Shown: positions 36,363 to 45,232, counted from the stretch's first letter. The stretch is DNA of 64,000 bases from Thermoanaerobaculia bacterium (GCA_947259925.1 CAMYOG010000010.1:1-64000), one strand, 5' to 3'. Translations and numbers: made by a program. Notes: generated from the letters alone by a model not told the origin.

Positions 36363-36866
36363 ATGCCGATCCACTTCGAGGACCGAGACGTCGTGTCCGC
36401 AGCCGAAGGGATGCGCTCGGCCCTCATCGTCCCCTGCAATCTGTGCCCTGCGGTGACCGTGGCCACTCGGCAGAACCGACCCTTCATGCGCTTTCTCCGG
36501 AATCCGATCAAATCGGTCCCGTTCGAGGAGTACCTCGAGACGATGCGCGGGCGCCTCCACGAGCAGGGCGTCAGCACCAAGGTGTTCAGGAGCAGCATCT
36601 ACCACCAGTGGTTCATGTGCATGTGGACCGAGCGTCGCCGTAAGAAGCTCGCGCGGGAGGCGAGGAAGTACGACGCCGTGATCGTCCTCGGCTGCGACTC
36701 GGCGACCGAGACGGTCCGCGACGCGGTACCGCCCGAGGTCAAGGTGATCGAAGGCATGAAGACCACGGGCATCATGAACGGAAGGATAGGCTTCAAGCCG
36801 CCGGACAACCTGGTCTTCGAAGGCTGTCAGGTGGTCGCGATCTCCAAGCAGCCCGGTCTGGAGTAG
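36363..36866 (+). CDS. hypothetical protein with CNLCP motif
   Basis: Not assigned. The 167-residue cytoplasmic protein has Cys25 and Cys28 in CNLCPAVTVA, then Cys86 (WFMCMW), Cys111 in AVIVLGCDSATETV and Cys155. The segment VIVLGCDSA followed by VKVIEGMKTTGIMNG looks like a small Rossmann-type fold with a cysteine at a ligand-binding loop. Five cysteines suggest a metal or corrinoid/Fe-S partner. ATG 36363 follows AAGGAG closely. Probably linked to the small membrane protein upstream. Confidence 0.6.
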   Translation: MPIHFEDRDVVSAAEGMRSALIVPCNLCPAVTVATRQNRPFMRFLRNPIKSVPFEEYLETMRGRLHEQGVSTKVFRSSIYHQWFMCMWTERRRKKLAREARKYDAVIVLGCDSATETVRDAVPPEVKVIEGMKTTGIMNGRIGFKPPDNLVFEGCQVVAISKQPGLE

Positions 36867-36953
36867 GGCGTCAGCCTACCGGAGAGTTGGACGGGCCCTC
36901 TTTGGAGTCCGCCGAGGCGCGAGAGCGACCCCGGACGGCCGGAGCCGGAGGCC

Positions 36954-38600
36954 TCAGTCGGGCGTCACGGCGATGCTCTCCACCCTGTCCTGCGCCAGGA
37001 CCACGGCTGACGTCGAGGCATTCTCTCGGTAGTAGCCGACGAATCGATTCGTTTCGGGCGAGTCGTAGGCCTCGAGGTTGCTCGCCCAGCGGTAACCGAT
37101 GGTCTGGTAGAGGAGCTCGACCGTGACCTCGACCGAGTCGACTTCGTCAGGGACCGGCACGCGGTAGCGGACGCGATCCCCACCACCCCGAAAGTCCTCG
37201 TCCTCGCCGGCGGCGCCACGGACGCGGACGGCGTCGTCGGTGGTCGCGGCGTCGAAGCCCCGCGGCAGCAGCCGGTTGTCCTTGGCGTAGACGACTCCGG
37301 CCAACAGGGAGGTGGTCACCTCGTTCTTGTAGTCGTGAATGATCGGCTCGTAGATCTGCACCTGATCGGCGCTGGAGATCTCCCGGTGGTGTGGCTCGTA
37401 GGCGCTCGGACTGCTGTCGTTGTCGTTGCCGACGATCGAGCCGTCGCGATCGAGTGCGCCGGACTCGAAGATCGTCCGGCCGCTCTGGTCGCGGACCATC
37501 AGGTGCAGCCAGGCGCGGCGCGACGGGTACGCGGTCGGCAGCTTGTGCCCCGCGAGATTGGTGAGCGCGACGTCGATGAGCGCCTCGGATCCGGCGACGC
37601 TCACGCCGATGAGCTCGACCCGTGCGGCGTCGGACTGGAGGTGCGCCAGCGTCGCTTCGGCCGACTGCTCGAGGTCCGCGGCGGGCGTCGTCACGCCGAG
37701 CTCGTCGCGATACCGGTTGAGAAGCCGCAGCATGAAGACGTTGCCGCCGCGAAAGACGTGACGCGACACGTTCTCTCGTGGCGCCCCCAGGACCGAGGCG
37801 ATCGGGACCGGAACCTCCACCTCCGGCATGTGACAATCCTGGCAGCTCTCGGTCTCCGCATAGTCACTCTGTTGCCATTCCAGATACGGCACCTGCTCGG
37901 GGAAGTCGCCGATGACCTCGCCGTCGGCGTCGATCGCCGGCGTGAAGAGCGTGTGGCAGGTCGCGCACAGCTCCGAGCGTTGGATGTGCGCTCCTTCGCC
38001 AGGGAGCAGAGCCGACGCGGAGAGCATGACTCGCTGGAGCCCGACGTCCACCTTGTACGGTCCGTAGGCGATTCCCTGCTCCGGGAGCGACGGCTCGATG
38101 ACGTAGCCGCCGTCGAAACTGGCGTGCTCGCCCAGGTTGTCCGCCGAGATCTGGTGGCAGACAGTGCACGAGACGCCGTCCGCGGCGAGCCGGTGCTCTT
38201 CCGGTGCGAAGCTGCCCTCGATGTAGCGGACGATTTCCCCCGTCCGGCCGTCCGCCACCGCCGAGGTGCGGAACATCGGCATGTGACAGACCGAGCAGGT
38301 GTCCTCGATCTCGGCCCGCAGATGCGGGCGATCGGCCATCTCCCGGCGTACCCCCGCCTGCCAGTAGGGATCCTTGGCGGCGAGCGCCATCATCGACGCC
38401 CGCCAGGTTTGGCCGATCGACAGGGTCGCGTCGTCGGCATCGACCATGTCGCTGTGGCAGGCGATGCACCGGTCAGAAGTGACGAACCGCGGCCGGGGGC
38501 CCTCCTCCGCGAATACCGGAGCGGCCGCGAGTAGCACAGCGATCAGGGTGGCGGAGAGTCCGTCGCCAACCGTCCACCTAGTCCAGCGCCTACCAGCCAT
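36954..38600 (-). CDS. pentahaem c-type cytochrome
   Basis: A 548-residue exported multihaem cytochrome. A signal peptide (LSATLIAVLLAAAPVFAE) precedes five CxxCH sites: CIACH, CSVCH, CTVCH, CATCH and CQDCH. This resembles the cytochrome c554-type domain. The C-terminal half (from about residue 260) has no haems and is a beta-rich domain with LTNLAGHKLPTAYPSRRAW, common in large acidobacterial multihaem proteins. ATG 38600 follows GGAGG and overlaps the end of the cytochrome/beta-barrel gene upstream by 11 nt, so the two are translationally coupled. Likely role: electron transfer across or outside the periplasm. Confidence 0.87.
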   Translation of the reverse strand: MAGRRWTRWTVGDGLSATLIAVLLAAAPVFAEEGPRPRFVTSDRCIACHSDMVDADDATLSIGQTWRASMMALAAKDPYWQAGVRREMADRPHLRAEIEDTCSVCHMPMFRTSAVADGRTGEIVRYIEGSFAPEEHRLAADGVSCTVCHQISADNLGEHASFDGGYVIEPSLPEQGIAYGPYKVDVGLQRVMLSASALLPGEGAHIQRSELCATCHTLFTPAIDADGEVIGDFPEQVPYLEWQQSDYAETESCQDCHMPEVEVPVPIASVLGAPRENVSRHVFRGGNVFMLRLLNRYRDELGVTTPAADLEQSAEATLAHLQSDAARVELIGVSVAGSEALIDVALTNLAGHKLPTAYPSRRAWLHLMVRDQSGRTIFESGALDRDGSIVGNDNDSSPSAYEPHHREISSADQVQIYEPIIHDYKNEVTTSLLAGVVYAKDNRLLPRGFDAATTDDAVRVRGAAGEDEDFRGGGDRVRYRVPVPDEVDSVEVTVELLYQTIGYRWASNLEAYDSPETNRFVGYYRENASTSAVVLAQDRVESIAVTPD

Positions 38601-39669
38601 CGAAGAATCCTCCGTCGAACCAGTCCCACAAGAGATATGCGACGTACTGCGTGTCCCTGCCCACCGTCTCACTGACCGGGAGGCGCACGCCGACGTTCAG
38701 CAGGATGTGCTGCCGTTGGTTGAGAGCGACCTGGAGCTGCGGTACCAGATCGACCTTGGTCTTGGCGCCCGAGGTCAGGTCGCGAACCGAGAGCGCCTCC
38801 AGCATCGGCGACCAGGCACGTCCGAACGCACCGCCGCCGGTCCAGGTTCTCCCGAGCATCAGGCGGAGCCCCACCTCGTCGTCGAAATCGCTTTCGGTGG
38901 GGAACTCGGCGAAGGCGTGCAGCTGGAAGAAGGAGCCCGCGGGCAGCAGCCTGCCGTAGGCGAGGAACGGCTCGAGCACCGTGGTCCCCTTGCCGAGCCC
39001 CTCCTCCTCGTCGCCGGTCGGGAGAATCACCTCGGCGCCGAGGCTGAAGATGTTGCCGCTATCGAGGTTGCTGTAGATCGTGTGCTTGTAGCCGATGGCG
39101 ATGTCGCCGACGCCGCTGGCGCTACCTCCGGTCGCCGGGTCGACGCTCACCAGCGGCACCAAGAGCTCCACCATCCCGACCGGGCCGAAGCGCTTCTCGT
39201 ACAGGATCTCGAGCTCCGCCGTCTCGCCGTCGCCACTGGCGGTGAAGACCATCTCGTCCTCGGGGAACGCTTTCTCGGTGAACAGCGGCCGCGGCAGGTT
39301 GAACTCGCCACGTGGCCAGCGCGGATCGTCGCAGAAGGTGCGGACGTGGGCGAGAATCTCTTCGATCTCGTCGTCCGTCAGCGCGTCGCCGAAGGCCGGC
39401 ATCATCCGATCGAAGGCACGCACCGGACCACCTTCGTGGATAACGGCGTGCCAGTCCGGATCCGGCTCCCTGGACGCGAACCTGCAGTCCGAGAAATCGG
39501 GAACCGGAGTCTCGAAGCCCAGCTCCTCCTGGGTCCGGCCGCGGCCGTCGGCGCCGTGGCAGCTCGCGCACGAGCGCTGGTAGAGGTGAGCGTCGGTCGG
39601 CGCCCGGGCCGTCGTGACCGCTGGCGCCAGGACCAGCAGTGCCGCGAACATCAGGAGAGACAGCCTCAT
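38590..39669 (-). CDS. cytochrome c fused to an outer-membrane beta-barrel
   Basis: The 359-residue product has a signal peptide (LLMFAALLVLAPAVTTARA), a monohaem cytochrome c domain (CASCHGADGRGRT, then the axial-Met region RMMPAFGDALTDDEIEEILAHVRTF, quoted in part), and from about residue 125 onward alternating strands ending in an aromatic (WDWFDGGFFDGW). That second half reads as a 12-14-strand outer-membrane barrel similar to transporter/porin families. One polypeptide thus places a haem at a barrel mouth. It is coupled to the pentahaem gene. The domain boundaries are clear; the barrel assignment is by pattern. Confidence 0.75.
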   Translation of the reverse strand: MRLSLLMFAALLVLAPAVTTARAPTDAHLYQRSCASCHGADGRGRTQEELGFETPVPDFSDCRFASREPDPDWHAVIHEGGPVRAFDRMMPAFGDALTDDEIEEILAHVRTFCDDPRWPRGEFNLPRPLFTEKAFPEDEMVFTASGDGETAELEILYEKRFGPVGMVELLVPLVSVDPATGGSASGVGDIAIGYKHTIYSNLDSGNIFSLGAEVILPTGDEEEGLGKGTTVLEPFLAYGRLLPAGSFFQLHAFAEFPTESDFDDEVGLRLMLGRTWTGGGAFGRAWSPMLEALSVRDLTSGAKTKVDLVPQLQVALNQRQHILLNVGVRLPVSETVGRDTQYVAYLLWDWFDGGFFDGW

Positions 39670-39898
39670 CCGGTGCGTCCTTTCGACTGCAGGCAGACGG
39701 TGGCGGTCCGCTCCCGACCCACGTCTACCGTACCGTGAGAGCTACGGGACGGCCAACAGGATTCGGGGTGGGGAGCGGTTGCTGGACTAGACTCTGGCCG
39801 ATGACCTCGAGCGCCTCCGAGGAGGACCTCGTCGGTAACTTGCTCAAGCCGCTCCTCAAGCTCTGGATCGATCGGACTGTAGGAGGTAGCGTCGGCTG

Positions 39899-40489
39899 AT
39901 GGTTCGATCCAAGCTTGTCGTGGTGCTGGTCACCCTGGCGCTGGCGCTCTGGAGCGGAGTGTGGGCGCCGGTCGCGGCGGAGACGGATCCGCGAGTCGAG
40001 CGAGCGCGGGCCGCGGCCCAGGCCCTGGGTCGGCAGCTCTTGCAGGCACTCGGCGCACAGCTCGCGAGCGGCACTCCTGCGGACGCCATTACCGTCTGCT
40101 CCGAGATCGCCCCGGCGGTGGCCTCCGAGCTGAGCCTGGACGGCGTCGAGATCCGACGCACGAGCCTGCGGCTCAGAAACCCCGAGAACGCTCCCGATCC
40201 CTGGGAGAGAGCCTGGCTCGAGCGCCTAGAGGATCTGCACGCGGCAGGGGAGCTTCCACGGGAGGTGCACGAGGTCCTCGACGCCGATGCCGAGCTGCGC
40301 TACCTGCGCCCGATCCTCGTCACCCCGGCGTGTCTCCGGTGCCACGGGCCTCGAGAAACCCTGGATCCGGAAGTGCGCGATCGGCTCGACCAGCTTTATC
40401 CCGACGACCACGCCCATGGCTTCGCTGCCGGGGATCTGAGAGGCGCCTTCAGCGTCCGCGTCCGGCAGGACGCGGTTGATGCCGACTGA
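39899..40489 (+). CDS. Tll0287-like (DUF3365) monohaem sensor-type protein
   Basis: The 196-residue exported protein has a signal peptide (LVVVLVTLALALWSGVWAPVAA) and a DUF3365/Tll0287-like domain with helices ARAAAQALGRQLLQALGAQL, the motif DAITVCSEIAPAVA, RRTSLRLRNPENAPDPWE and a single c-haem site CLRCHG near the C-terminus. Related proteins bind haem c and may act as redox or ligand sensors. GTG/ATG at 39899-39901 region (ATG 39899). It is divergent from the cytochrome/barrel operon with about 230 nt between, so it may share its regulation. Confidence 0.85.
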   Translation: MVRSKLVVVLVTLALALWSGVWAPVAAETDPRVERARAAAQALGRQLLQALGAQLASGTPADAITVCSEIAPAVASELSLDGVEIRRTSLRLRNPENAPDPWERAWLERLEDLHAAGELPREVHEVLDADAELRYLRPILVTPACLRCHGPRETLDPEVRDRLDQLYPDDHAHGFAAGDLRGAFSVRVRQDAVDAD

Positions 40490-40749
40490 GATCCTCCGGC
40501 CTCGGAGTCGCCCGTCCGACTCGGAACCGGCTGCCCGCCGCATCGTGGCGGTGCAAGATCGGGCGACCACCGCCGTCCGCCAGCGATCGCCCGCTCCAGA
40601 GGAACGCCCGTCCCGCGGGGTGGCGACCGGTGGGACCCGGCACCTTAGCCTGAGGCAACCGGATCGCGGCAGCGCGGGCGCGATCCCGTCGACCGCCCGC
40701 TCGGACCAGTGGACAGGCGCCACCGCAGGTGGCGAAGGACGTAGCCCTC
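40490..40749. other. intergenic, small hairpin
   Basis: GAGTCG-CCCGTC-CGACTC at about 40507-40524 can form a hairpin after the haem-protein gene, but no T-run follows. No gene recognised. Confidence 0.4.
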
Positions 40750-41787
40750 ATGGATCACAGACGCGTCGTGATCGACAGCTACGGCGGCCCGGACGTCTTG
40801 CGGATCGCCACGGAGCCCTTGCCCGAGCCCGGGCCTGGGGAAGTCCGCGTCCGGGTGCTGGCCGCCGGCGTCTCCTTCGCCGACCTCTTGATGCGCGAGG
40901 GGATCCATCCGGAGTCTCGCCGGCCACCGTTCACGCCGGGCTGGGACCTGGTGGGCGTGGTGGACAAGCTCGGGGCGAACGCGTCGTCGGCGACAGTCGG
41001 TGAGACGGTCGCCGCGCTGCCGATCGTGGGTGGCTACTCCGAGTACCTCTGTCTGCCGGCGGGCGAGCTGCTGCCGGTCCCGGACGGCCTCGACCCGGCC
41101 GAGGTCGTGAGCCTGGTTCTGAACTACGGCACCGCGTATCAGATGATGCATCGGTCCGTGGGTGCCCGAGCGGGCGAGTCGGCGCTGATTCACGCCGGCG
41201 CCGGTGGCGTGGGAACGGCGCTGCTGGAGCTCGGCGGCATCATCGATCTCGAGATGTACGCGACGGCGAGTCGGACGAAGCACGGCATCGTGTCCGGGCT
41301 CGGCGCCCATCCCATCGACTACCAGAGCTCGGACTTCGTCCAGGAGGTCGAGGCGCTGACCGAGGGTGCGGGCCTGGACATGGTCTTCGACGGCATCGGC
41401 GGCACCCACGTCGCTCGGTCCTATCGCACGCTGAGACGAGGGGGCCGGGTGGTCGCCTACGGCCATGCCACGTCGCTCGTCGACAGGACGCTCGTCGGCG
41501 GCAGGCGCGGTCGCTTCCGGGGTATTCCCTCGCTGGTCGGTCAGGTCGTCCGCCACTGGCTCATCCCCGACGGGCGGCGCCTGACCATCTACAGCATCCA
41601 GACCCTCAAGAAACGGCGGCCGCGGTGGTTCCGCGAAGACATGGCGACTCTCTTCGGCCTGCTCGCCGACGGCAGACTGCGGCCGGTCGTTGCGCAGCGC
41701 CTGCCACTCGTCGAAGCGGCTCGAGCGCACGAGCTCCTGGGAGAGCGCTCGGTGACCGGCAAGATCGTCCTGGTCTGCACGGAGTAG
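40750..41787 (+). CDS. zinc-independent MDR-family quinone oxidoreductase
   Basis: A 345-residue NAD(P)H-dependent oxidoreductase of the medium-chain dehydrogenase/reductase superfamily. It has a GroES-like N-terminal domain (VRVLAAGVSFADLLMREG, FTPGWDLVGVV), the nucleotide-binding turn HAGAGGVGTALLELG and a QOR-type C-terminus. The zinc-ligand cysteines of alcohol dehydrogenases are absent, which fits quinone or enone reduction. ATG 40750 was preferred to GTG 40729, since similarity begins there. Substrate unknown. Confidence 0.88.
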   Translation: MDHRRVVIDSYGGPDVLRIATEPLPEPGPGEVRVRVLAAGVSFADLLMREGIHPESRRPPFTPGWDLVGVVDKLGANASSATVGETVAALPIVGGYSEYLCLPAGELLPVPDGLDPAEVVSLVLNYGTAYQMMHRSVGARAGESALIHAGAGGVGTALLELGGIIDLEMYATASRTKHGIVSGLGAHPIDYQSSDFVQEVEALTEGAGLDMVFDGIGGTHVARSYRTLRRGGRVVAYGHATSLVDRTLVGGRRGRFRGIPSLVGQVVRHWLIPDGRRLTIYSIQTLKKRRPRWFREDMATLFGLLADGRLRPVVAQRLPLVEAARAHELLGERSVTGKIVLVCTE

Positions 41788-41894
41788 CGTCAAATCGGTG
41801 CTCCCACCCCGGGACCTCTCCCGCGCGTCGGTCACTCGATCGTGATCTCGGCTCGGCTTCGTGAGCCGGCCCGTCCTTCGAGTATCCTTGGCTC

Positions 41895-42647
41895 GTGGCC
41901 GACACCGTGAGCACGGTTCTCTGCGTGCACGATCCAACCCTGCGGCGGCGCCTGAGCGGCCTCCTCGCGAGTGAAGCGTCCGTCTGGGTGGCGGCCGAGT
42001 GCGCCAGCGGCGCAGCGGCGGTCGAGGCCGTCCTTGACTACCAGCCCGAGCTCGTCCTGCTCGATGCCCAGCTGCCGGACATGGACGTCTTCGAGGCCGT
42101 CGAGGCGATCGGGGTTGCCAGTATGCCCTCGGTCGTCTTTCTGACCCGGCTGGACAGCTCGCTGCTGCGGGTGTTCGAGGTCCATGGCATTCCCTATCTG
42201 TTGCAGCCGTTCTCCGACGACCGGTTCCGGTCCGCCCTCCGGCGGGCCATGCTACGGATCGAGCCGCGCGCGCTGGCGGGCGTCCGGCGCCGCCTGGAAC
42301 GGATGCTCGCTGCCGACGAAGAGGGCTCGAGAGCGCGGCGGGTCCCGGTACGCAACGCCGGCAAGACGCAGTTCGTGCATCTCGACGACATCCGCTGGGT
42401 CGAGGGCGCCGGCGAGTTCTCGCGTCTGCACCTCGACGATCGCACGCACGTGGTGAAGGCGAGTCTCGACGAGCTGGCCGATCGCTTCGCCGACGGGTTT
42501 CTGCGAATCCACTCGACCCTGGTCCGCACCAGCGAGGTCGCCGAGATCGAGCGCACCGACGCTGGCGAGGCGCTGGTGAAGCTGCGCGACGGCAGGCAGC
42601 TGGTGCTGAGCGAGGACGCTCGCCCCGAGGTGATTCCGGCTACCTAG
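41895..42647 (+). CDS. LytTR-family response regulator with atypical receiver
   Basis: A 250-residue DNA-binding regulator: receiver domain (1-118), short linker, and a LytTR domain (about 150-245; FVHLDDIRWVEGAGEFSRLHL, quoted in part; RIHSTLVR). The phospho-acceptor Asp is present in ELVLLDAQLPDMD. The usual DD pair is reduced to VHD, and the conserved KP motif reads LLQPFSDDRF, with Gln replacing the signalling Lys. It may therefore signal without classical phosphorylation. No LytS-type kinase is adjacent. The start is GTG at 41895. Confidence 0.87.
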   Translation: MADTVSTVLCVHDPTLRRRLSGLLASEASVWVAAECASGAAAVEAVLDYQPELVLLDAQLPDMDVFEAVEAIGVASMPSVVFLTRLDSSLLRVFEVHGIPYLLQPFSDDRFRSALRRAMLRIEPRALAGVRRRLERMLAADEEGSRARRVPVRNAGKTQFVHLDDIRWVEGAGEFSRLHLDDRTHVVKASLDELADRFADGFLRIHSTLVRTSEVAEIERTDAGEALVKLRDGRQLVLSEDARPEVIPAT

Positions 42648-42662
42648 ATCCGCTTCCGACCG

Positions 42663-43814
42663 CTACGAGTCGACCTGGAAGCGACCCATGAACTCGCGGT
42701 CGATCCGGTCCTTGAGCCGGAAGACCCACCGGCCTTCGAACGAGAGCCCCCACTTGGTGCCCATGGCCGTGCCGTCGCCCATGTTGAGGAGGCTCAGGAA
42801 GTCGCCCTGCGGGCGGTAGGCGCGCAGCGCCTCTCCGGCCAGAAATGCGCGCAGGTTCTCAGTGACCAGCGGCCCCTGTCGTACCGAGTAGACGCCCGCT
42901 TTGGGCGTGTCCGGGAACTCGGTCATGGTGCCGCAGTCGCCGACCGCGAAGAGCTCGTCGTGACCCTCGACCTGGAGCGTCGATTGGGTCCGGACGAAGC
43001 CCCGCTCGTCGGTCGGCAGCCCAGAGTCGCGGAAGAGCGGATGGCTCCAGGCGCCGGTGACCCAGAAGAGCGCGTCGAACGGCAGCGACGAGCCATCCTC
43101 GAGCCGCACCTCGGTCTCCTTTACAGCGGCGACTCGGCGCTCGCATAGGAGCTCGACTCCGAGGCGGGAGGCGCGCCGACGGACGCGCCGAACCAGGCTC
43201 GCAGGGTAGCCGGTCAGGATCTCCGCGCGGCTCTCCACCAGGGCCAGCCGCGGCTCCGGCACGCCGGCGTCGGTGAGTCGTTGCAGCACGGTGAAGGCGA
43301 CCTCGACGCCGGCCGAGCCGCCGCCGACCACCACGACCCGGAACGACTGGCCGGCCGGCCAGGCGCGAGCGGTCGCCAACAGGCCGTCGATGCGCTCGAT
43401 CAACCGGGCGATCGGGCGAGTCGGGATCGCGTGCTCCCGCACGCCGGGCAGATCGAGCCCCGCTACCGTCGAGCCGATGTTGACGCTGGCGACGTCGTAG
43501 GAGAGCTCGGCGCCGTTGGCCGCCGTGATCAGGCGGCGGTCGGCGTCGATCCGGGTCACCGGCGACAGCACCAGCTCGGCTCCGGCGAGCCGCGCTAGAG
43601 GCCGCACGTCGATCTCCGTCTCCTCGCCACGGTACTGACCGGCGATGAAGCCGGGCACCATGCCCGAGTAGATCCCCGCCGTCTCGTTCGAGACCAGGGT
43701 CAGCGACGCCCCCGGGAGCGGGTCGGCCTCGAGGAAGCGCAGGACCTGGACGTGGGCGTGGCCGCCTCCGACCAGAACCACCCGGGCGTTCGAGCAAGAG
43801 TACATCGGACGCAT
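42663..43814 (-). CDS. FAD-dependent NAD(P)H oxidoreductase (NDH-2/SQR-like, SelD-associated type)
   Basis: A 383-residue flavoprotein: N-terminal FAD motif VVLVGGGHAHVQVLRFL, second dinucleotide motif VVVVGGGSAGVEVA, and the FAD-closing ELFAVGDCGTM. The GGGHAHVQ signature matches the pyridine nucleotide-disulfide oxidoreductase group that is often fused or adjacent to selenophosphate synthase. NDH-2 and sulfide:quinone reductases share the fold. No SelD is seen here, but a rhodanese-like gene is divergently adjacent. ATG 43814 (or 43805) is chosen over the longer frame, whose extension overlaps the rhodanese start. Confidence 0.83.
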   Translation of the reverse strand: MRPMYSCSNARVVLVGGGHAHVQVLRFLEADPLPGASLTLVSNETAGIYSGMVPGFIAGQYRGEETEIDVRPLARLAGAELVLSPVTRIDADRRLITAANGAELSYDVASVNIGSTVAGLDLPGVREHAIPTRPIARLIERIDGLLATARAWPAGQSFRVVVVGGGSAGVEVAFTVLQRLTDAGVPEPRLALVESRAEILTGYPASLVRRVRRRASRLGVELLCERRVAAVKETEVRLEDGSSLPFDALFWVTGAWSHPLFRDSGLPTDERGFVRTQSTLQVEGHDELFAVGDCGTMTEFPDTPKAGVYSVRQGPLVTENLRAFLAGEALRAYRPQGDFLSLLNMGDGTAMGTKWGLSFEGRWVFRLKDRIDREFMGRFQVDS

Positions 43815-43848
43815 TGTAGGGGAGTCGAGTGTGGTTGAATACGGGGCC

Positions 43849-44310
43849 ATGTGGAAACGAGAGGCTCTCGACAACGAGGGCAAGCGACAGCGCCTGACCG
43901 AGCTCTACGAGGGGTTCCGCGGCAAGTTCGAGGGCGTGCCGGAGGTGACAGTCGACGACTACGCGGCGCTCGCGGAGAGCGAGCCGGTGGTTCTGGTGGA
44001 CGTGCGAACCGACGTCGAGCGTGAGGTGTCGATGATCCCCGGCGCGATCTCGGCCGACGAGTTCGAGGCCAGAAAGGCCGAGCTCGACGGCTCGACCGTG
44101 GTGCCGTACTGCACGGTCGGATATCGCAGCGGGCTCTACGCTCGCGAGCTCCAGCAAGAGGGCTGGCGAGTCGCCAACATGGTCGGCAGCATCGTCGCCT
44201 GGACCTACAACGGCGGCTCGTTGGTCAACGCCGAGGGCGAGACCCGGCGGGTACACGTCGCCGGCCCCCAGTGGTCATTCGCCGCCGACGGCTACGAGCC
44301 GGTCTGGTGA
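43849..44310 (+). CDS. rhodanese-like domain protein
   Basis: The 153-residue cytoplasmic protein has a rhodanese homology domain: VVLVDVRTDVEREVSMIPGAIS (quoted in part), the active-site loop CTVGYRSG with the catalytic Cys, and GWRVANMVGSIVAWTYNG. A sulfur- or selenium-transfer role is likely. The start is ATG 43849, or GTG 43831 in the same frame. It is back-to-back with the FAD oxidoreductase with only 16-34 nt between start codons, so promoters must overlap coding sequence or transcripts must be nearly leaderless. Confidence 0.85.
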   Translation: MWKREALDNEGKRQRLTELYEGFRGKFEGVPEVTVDDYAALAESEPVVLVDVRTDVEREVSMIPGAISADEFEARKAELDGSTVVPYCTVGYRSGLYARELQQEGWRVANMVGSIVAWTYNGGSLVNAEGETRRVHVAGPQWSFAADGYEPVW

Positions 44311-44388
44311 CCCGGACAGCGGCGGTCGAGCGCGGCCGTTCGAGCTAGCCGGCCGGAACCTCGTAGCTGGTTGCTGCCGATCCGTACC

Positions 44389-44937
44389 TCATCCGGCGTC
44401 GGCTCGTGCGACTGCCGCTCTCGACTCCCACCAGTCCGCGATCCTCCGGGAGTACCGGAAGAGCGCCCAGCCGACGACACTCGCCAAGAAACTGTTGAGC
44501 GCTTCCCAGGCGACTTGACCGAAGAACTCCGGGTCCAACTGCGCACGTCTCGAGCTCTCGGCCTGCCAGATCACCTCGGCGGCGAGGCGAGCCAGGTAGG
44601 GGAGATTGCCGGCCAGGATCCACGCTCCGACCAGGGCAAAGCCGCACATCAGGAGGTCGCGTCTGGAGACGGCCAGGCCGATGGTCTTCTCGGACTTCGG
44701 AATGAGCCAGGCCACGAGCGACTCGCTATGGAAGATGAGCGGGAGCGCGATCGCCCCGACGACGACCAGTGACATGAGCATCGCCATGAGGCTCGCCATC
44801 CCCCAACTCGACCAATCGGCCTGGGCCATGTTGGGCACCAGGAGGAGGGCCTGGGCCAGGCCGCTCAGAAGGATCAGAACGCCCAGGATCCGAAAGCACA
44901 GGGCGGCGAACTCGCGCTCAGTGACGTGCTCTGGCAT
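44389..44937 (-). CDS. hypothetical four-span membrane protein
   Basis: Not recognised. The 182-residue product has four hydrophobic segments (about 12-33, 48-70, 93-113 and 145-165 by eye) with short polar loops, including KSEKTIGLAVSRRDLLM before the third span. No catalytic motif is visible. ATG 44937; the gene is flanked on its 5' side by the inverted-repeat element at 44958. Confidence 0.6.
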   Translation of the reverse strand: MPEHVTEREFAALCFRILGVLILLSGLAQALLLVPNMAQADWSSWGMASLMAMLMSLVVVGAIALPLIFHSESLVAWLIPKSEKTIGLAVSRRDLLMCGFALVGAWILAGNLPYLARLAAEVIWQAESSRRAQLDPEFFGQVAWEALNSFLASVVGWALFRYSRRIADWWESRAAVARADAG

Positions 44938-44957
44938 GCCCGGGACCCTATCAACCG

Positions 44958-45197
44958 CTAGCCTGAGCTTCTCACCAGCTTTCTACTGCGCCGGCGTATG
45001 CACCTGAATCTGCTGGACTTCGCTCGGTCGGGCACCTCGACGTATGTCCAACGCACCTCCAGAGCGTGATCAGCTCGAAGGCGCACGCCCCTCAAGCGTC
45101 GGTCAAGGCTGTCAGCGAGGCGAAGCCGAAGCTAAGCCCAGCATTCTCAGGCACCTACGCCGGCTCGCTGCGAAAGTCGGTGAGGAGCTCAGGCTAG
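44958..45197. mobile_element. 240-bp inverted-repeat element (MITE/REPIN-like)
   Basis: The ends are long imperfect inverted repeats of about 41 bp: left 44958-44998 (CTAGCCTGAGCTTCTCACC...CCGGCGTA) and right 45156-45197, whose reverse complement begins CTAGCCTGAGCTCCTCACC. The interior (GGGCACCTCGACG, CGCACCTCC) also contains fragments of the dispersed repeat. No transposase is inside. The same end sequence forms the palindrome at 16735-16804. Confidence 0.75.
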
Positions 45198-45232
45198 AGC
45201 GTGAATCGGCTGCGCTCGGAGGCCGTTCGTGG

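Noticed and set aside
44958..45197. insertion sequence
   Set aside because: Too short, with no transposase frame and no obvious target-site duplication that I could confirm by eye.
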